From contig CAKKQG010000203.1 of the NCBI GenBank assembly GCA_919901875.1, positions 7,339 through 15,066 on the forward strand: a stretch of DNA of 7,728 bases, written 5' to 3'. Under the pieces are notes generated by a model. The model worked only from the letters and a program-made list of their open reading frames with translations, had not been told where the DNA came from and ran no database searches. Every line of letters begins with the position of its first letter. Positions within the stretch are counted from its first letter, which is position 1. The DNA is from Anaerolineales bacterium (lineage in GTDB: Bacteria > Chloroflexota > Anaerolineae > Anaerolineales > VGOW01). The position numbers were made by a program, and so were the translations under genes. Positions 5,432 through 7,728 of the stretch are shown here, one piece after another.

Positions 5432-7339
5432 GTGAGTGGTGAACGAATTCTTGTCGCCGAAGACTCGCCCGAAGTGCGCGAGTTTATTGCCGATTACGTC
5501 CTCAAACCAGCGGGCTACGAAGTCCTCGTTGCCGATGATGGCGCGATTGCTTTTCGACTCGCCCGCGAAAAAAAGCCCGACCTCATCATCGCCGATTGGC
5601 GTATGCCCAATCTGGACGGGCTCGATCTTAAACGTGCCCTCACCACACACAACATCAACGTTCCTTTCATTCTGATCAGCGGCGAGGCAACCGAGGATGT
5701 CATTGCTCAAGCCGCACTTGCCAACGTCAGCGCCTTTCTTCGCAAACCGCTCAAGACCGACGTCCTCCTCAAAGTCGTCAGCTATCATTTAGCTCAACAG
5801 CGCAAGAACATTCCGATCGTTGACCCCACCGAAAAGCGTGTGCGCGAACTGGAGACCCTGCAATCTATTGGACGCGCCCTCACCTCTACCCTCGATCTCG
5901 ATCAGGTGTTGAGCCGCGTGGTCGAAGCCGCCGTCAGCCTGACCGATGCCGAAGAGGGCAGTCTGCTTCTTCTTGATGAACACACTCACGAACTCGTCAT
6001 GCGCGCCGCGCGCAACTTTGATGATCAATTTGTGCGCACTTTCCGTTTACAATCCGAAGACAGTTTAGCGGGCGAAGTGATCCGCACCGGCACACCCATG
6101 TTGTTTGGACCCAACATGCCGCAGAAGATTAAGACCTCGTATCTTGTGCGATCACTGATCTATGTCCCGTTGCGGATGCAGAATCGAATCTTCGGCGTAC
6201 TCGGCGTGGATAACCGCATCAACGCCCGCACCTTCGCGGATACCGACGTGAACACCCTCACCGCTCTCGCCGATTACGCCGCCATTGCCATTGAGAACGC
6301 GCGGCTCTACCAACACACCAACACCGAGCGCTTAAAACTGGAAGCGATCCTGACACATACAGGAGACGGTGTGATCGTTGTGAACGATTCAAATCGAATC
6401 GTCTTGATCAATGCGCCTGCCCGCGCCGTATTGAATCTGGATGAAAATCACGTCGCCGGGAAATTGGTGACCGATGTCATCATCAATCAAGAAGTGCGTG
6501 ATCTGCTCACGCACGAATCGGCGGCGTCACCCCAGAAACGTACCGAGATCATATTGGATGACAACCGTGTGTTCACTGCCAGTCTCACACCGGTTCCAGA
6601 AGTGGGACGCGCGGTGATCATGCAAGACATTACGCATCTCAAACAATTGGATCGGATCAAAAGTGAATTTGTCACAACGGTCTCGCACGATCTACGCTCG
6701 CCGTTGACGGCGATCTTGGGCTACGTGGGCTTGCTCAAGCGCGTGGGACCGATCAACGCTCAACAAGATGAATTCATAAAGCGCATTGAGATCAGCGCCA
6801 ATGCCATCACCACACTCATCACCGACTTGCTTGATCTGGGGCGCATCGAAGCCGGCTTTGATACTCAGAAAGAACCGGTGAGTTTAGCCCGACTGGCAAA
6901 ACATGCCGCCGACGGTTTATCTCCTAAAGCCGGACTCAAGGGGCAAAAATTTGTAGCCAACATCCCGGAGAGTATGCCGCCGATCTTGGGGAACGCTATT
7001 CGTTTGCGGCAAATGAGCGCGAACTTGATTGACAACGCGATCAAATACACACCTGAAGGTGGCACGGTGACGGTGAACTTGCTCGAAGCCGATGATCAAG
7101 AAATTTTTACTGTGTCTGATACTGGCATCGGCATCCCCCTCGCCGACCAACCCTACATCTTCGACAAGTTCTATCGCGCCAAAGACGTGCCAGAGAATAT
7201 ACAGGGAACAGGACTCGGACTGTCCATTGTGAAATCTATCGTCGAGAATCACGGCGGGCGCATCTGGGTAGACTCGAAACCGAATCAAGGCACCACGTTT
7301 ACGGTGGTGTTGCCGAAGTATGTAGAGAAGAAAAAATAA
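5432..7339 (+). CDS. Hybrid sensor histidine kinase, REC-GAF-PAS-HisKA-HATPase
   Basis: This 635-residue soluble kinase has its receiver at the N-terminus (5-118), the reverse of classical hybrids. The receiver is intact: D10-11 pocket, D55 in 'IIADWRMPNLDG', S83 and K105. GAF (about 145-293) and PAS (about 300-403) follow. HisKA carries 'VSHDLRSPL' with H419 and D420. HATPase_c shows the N-box 'NLIDNAIKYTP' (531-541), G1 'DTGIGIP' (563-569), F-box 'IFDKFYR' and G2 'GTGLGLSIV' (592-600). It should autophosphorylate H419 using ATP; the receiver may be the target or may receive a signal from elsewhere. There is no transmembrane segment or DNA-binding output, so the input is cytoplasmic. GTG at 5432 is the only start near the receiver's first strand. 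It shares REC-GAF-DHp order with its upstream neighbour, which lacks the catalytic parts, so the two are likely paralogues. The C-terminal KKK codons are also the T-tract of the opposite-strand terminator. Confidence 0.93.
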   Translation: MSGERILVAEDSPEVREFIADYVLKPAGYEVLVADDGAIAFRLAREKKPDLIIADWRMPNLDGLDLKRALTTHNINVPFILISGEATEDVIAQAALANVSAFLRKPLKTDVLLKVVSYHLAQQRKNIPIVDPTEKRVRELETLQSIGRALTSTLDLDQVLSRVVEAAVSLTDAEEGSLLLLDEHTHELVMRAARNFDDQFVRTFRLQSEDSLAGEVIRTGTPMLFGPNMPQKIKTSYLVRSLIYVPLRMQNRIFGVLGVDNRINARTFADTDVNTLTALADYAAIAIENARLYQHTNTERLKLEAILTHTGDGVIVVNDSNRIVLINAPARAVLNLDENHVAGKLVTDVIINQEVRDLLTHESAASPQKRTEIILDDNRVFTASLTPVPEVGRAVIMQDITHLKQLDRIKSEFVTTVSHDLRSPLTAILGYVGLLKRVGPINAQQDEFIKRIEISANAITTLITDLLDLGRIEAGFDTQKEPVSLARLAKHAADGLSPKAGLKGQKFVANIPESMPPILGNAIRLRQMSANLIDNAIKYTPEGGTVTVNLLEADDQEIFTVSDTGIGIPLADQPYIFDKFYRAKDVPENIQGTGLGLSIVKSIVENHGGRIWVDSKPNQGTTFTVVLPKYVEKKK

Positions 7340-7371
7340 GACCTCGAAAAATTTCGGGGTCTTTTTGTTTT
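7331..7371. terminator. Bidirectional intrinsic terminator between convergent genes
   Basis: The stem pairs 7339-7349 (AGACCTCGAAA) with 7352-7362 (TTTCGGGGTCT), with one T-G wobble. Plus-strand transcripts run into TTTTTGTTTT (7362-7371). Minus-strand transcripts of the dipeptidase gene run into TTTTTT given by the A-run at 7331-7336. It therefore ends both the kinase and the convergent dipeptidase transcripts. Confidence 0.8.
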
Positions 7372-7382
7372 GATAATTCAAA

Positions 7383-7728
7383 TCAAGGAATTGCAGGTGC
7401 AGTCGGACCATAAATCGCATGCTGATTCCGTATCCTTCCCCAAAATTGATCCCCGAAATCATAATGCCACCATTCCTCGGAATAATTTGTGAAGCCCACT
7501 GATGTTAAAGCGTGAAAAAGGATTCGCCGATTCTCTAAGGCGAGTTGCTCTTTAGGCGGCAGATTCTTTCCCCTTTCCAACAATATTTCAAAATAGCGTG
7601 TCTGTGCTTCGTCACCAAAAGCGTCAAAATCAGTACCCATCTCAAGAGATTCGCCTTTATCATTTATCAATGATAAATCTATGGCCCCGCCCGTTAAATG
7701 TGGTGAAGGGTGAGTAGGCTCGCTGGAT
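7383..7728 (-). CDS. VanX-type D-Ala-D-Ala dipeptidase (peptidase M15D), 5' end outside window
   Basis: The frame is open to the window edge on the minus strand; 114 C-terminal residues are visible of a family usually about 190-250 long. The zinc motif SxHxxGxAxD is complete as 'SPHLTGGAID' (S8-D17, with zinc ligands H10 and D17). 'MGTDFDAF' follows, then 'GFTNYSEEWWHYDFG', which supplies the catalytic Glu (E85) and the third zinc ligand (H88) of ExxH. VanX/DdpX enzymes hydrolyse free D-Ala-D-Ala; in vancomycin-resistant cocci this removes the normal precursor, while in other bacteria it serves peptidoglycan recycling or D-Ala catabolism. No VanA/VanH-like ligase or dehydrogenase is visible, so resistance should not be assumed. 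A TTG at 7670 could look like a start but lies downstream of the zinc motif. Possible export signal cannot be judged because the N-terminus is missing. Confidence 0.9.
   Translation of the reverse strand, partial: SSEPTHPSPHLTGGAIDLSLINDKGESLEMGTDFDAFGDEAQTRYFEILLERGKNLPPKEQLALENRRILFHALTSVGFTNYSEEWWHYDFGDQFWGRIRNQHAIYGPTAPAIP

Noticed and set aside
6917..7462. Minus-strand open frame of 181 codons overlapping the kinase 3' end and the dipeptidase
   Set aside because: It crosses the bidirectional terminator and is antisense to the HATPase motifs; a shadow frame.
7383..7728. Part of a vancomycin-resistance cluster
   Set aside because: Only a VanX-type dipeptidase is visible; no VanH, VanA/B or VanRS-like gene is next to it, and the adjacent kinase is a soluble GAF/PAS hybrid, convergent and separately terminated.

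Overview
This 7.7-kb window reads as an ordinary bacterial chromosome segment with seven genes, two of them cut by the window edges. The gene mix (an RHH-DUF433/DUF5615 toxin-antitoxin pair and sensor proteins with an N-terminal receiver followed by GAF) and the short AT-rich 7-bp repeats between genes resemble Chloroflexota, perhaps Anaerolineae. That placement is my inference; there is no rRNA or marker gene to confirm it.

Left part (1-2702). The 3' end of a family-4 glycosyltransferase (+) converges on a minus-strand operon. In transcription order the operon is a duplicated RHH-DUF433 antitoxin-like protein, a DUF5615 PIN-like toxin, and a PlsC-like acyltransferase. The operon genes overlap by 11 bp and 4 bp. 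The convergent ends share an inverted pair of 7-bp repeat arrays that also encode both C-termini.

Middle (2703-4158). A 145-bp divergent intergenic region carries a good sigma-70-type promoter for a complete PcaF/PaaJ-like thiolase (+), plus a candidate promoter, an inverted repeat and a strong ribosome binding site for the toxin-antitoxin operon. After the thiolase comes a short gap made of 7-bp repeats and a hairpin.

Right part (4159-7728). Two signalling genes lie in tandem. The first encodes REC-GAF-DHp without an ATPase domain, and its receiver has lost the phosphoacceptor Asp, the switch Thr and the conserved Lys. The second encodes a complete REC-GAF-PAS-HisKA-HATPase kinase with all catalytic motifs. 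A strong terminator separates them, and both lack a clear Shine-Dalgarno and have a -10-like box 6-7 nt before the start codon, so both may be leaderless. A terminator with T-tracts on both strands then separates the kinase from a convergent, 5'-truncated VanX-type D-Ala-D-Ala dipeptidase.

No gene-free stretch exceeds 300 bases; the longest are 2703-2847 and 5317-5431. I saw no tRNA, rRNA, CRISPR array or insertion sequence. The most notable points are the degenerate receiver with an orphan DHp next to a full kinase, the duplicated antitoxin with one decayed copy, and the recurrence of 7-bp-period repeats at four separate places.
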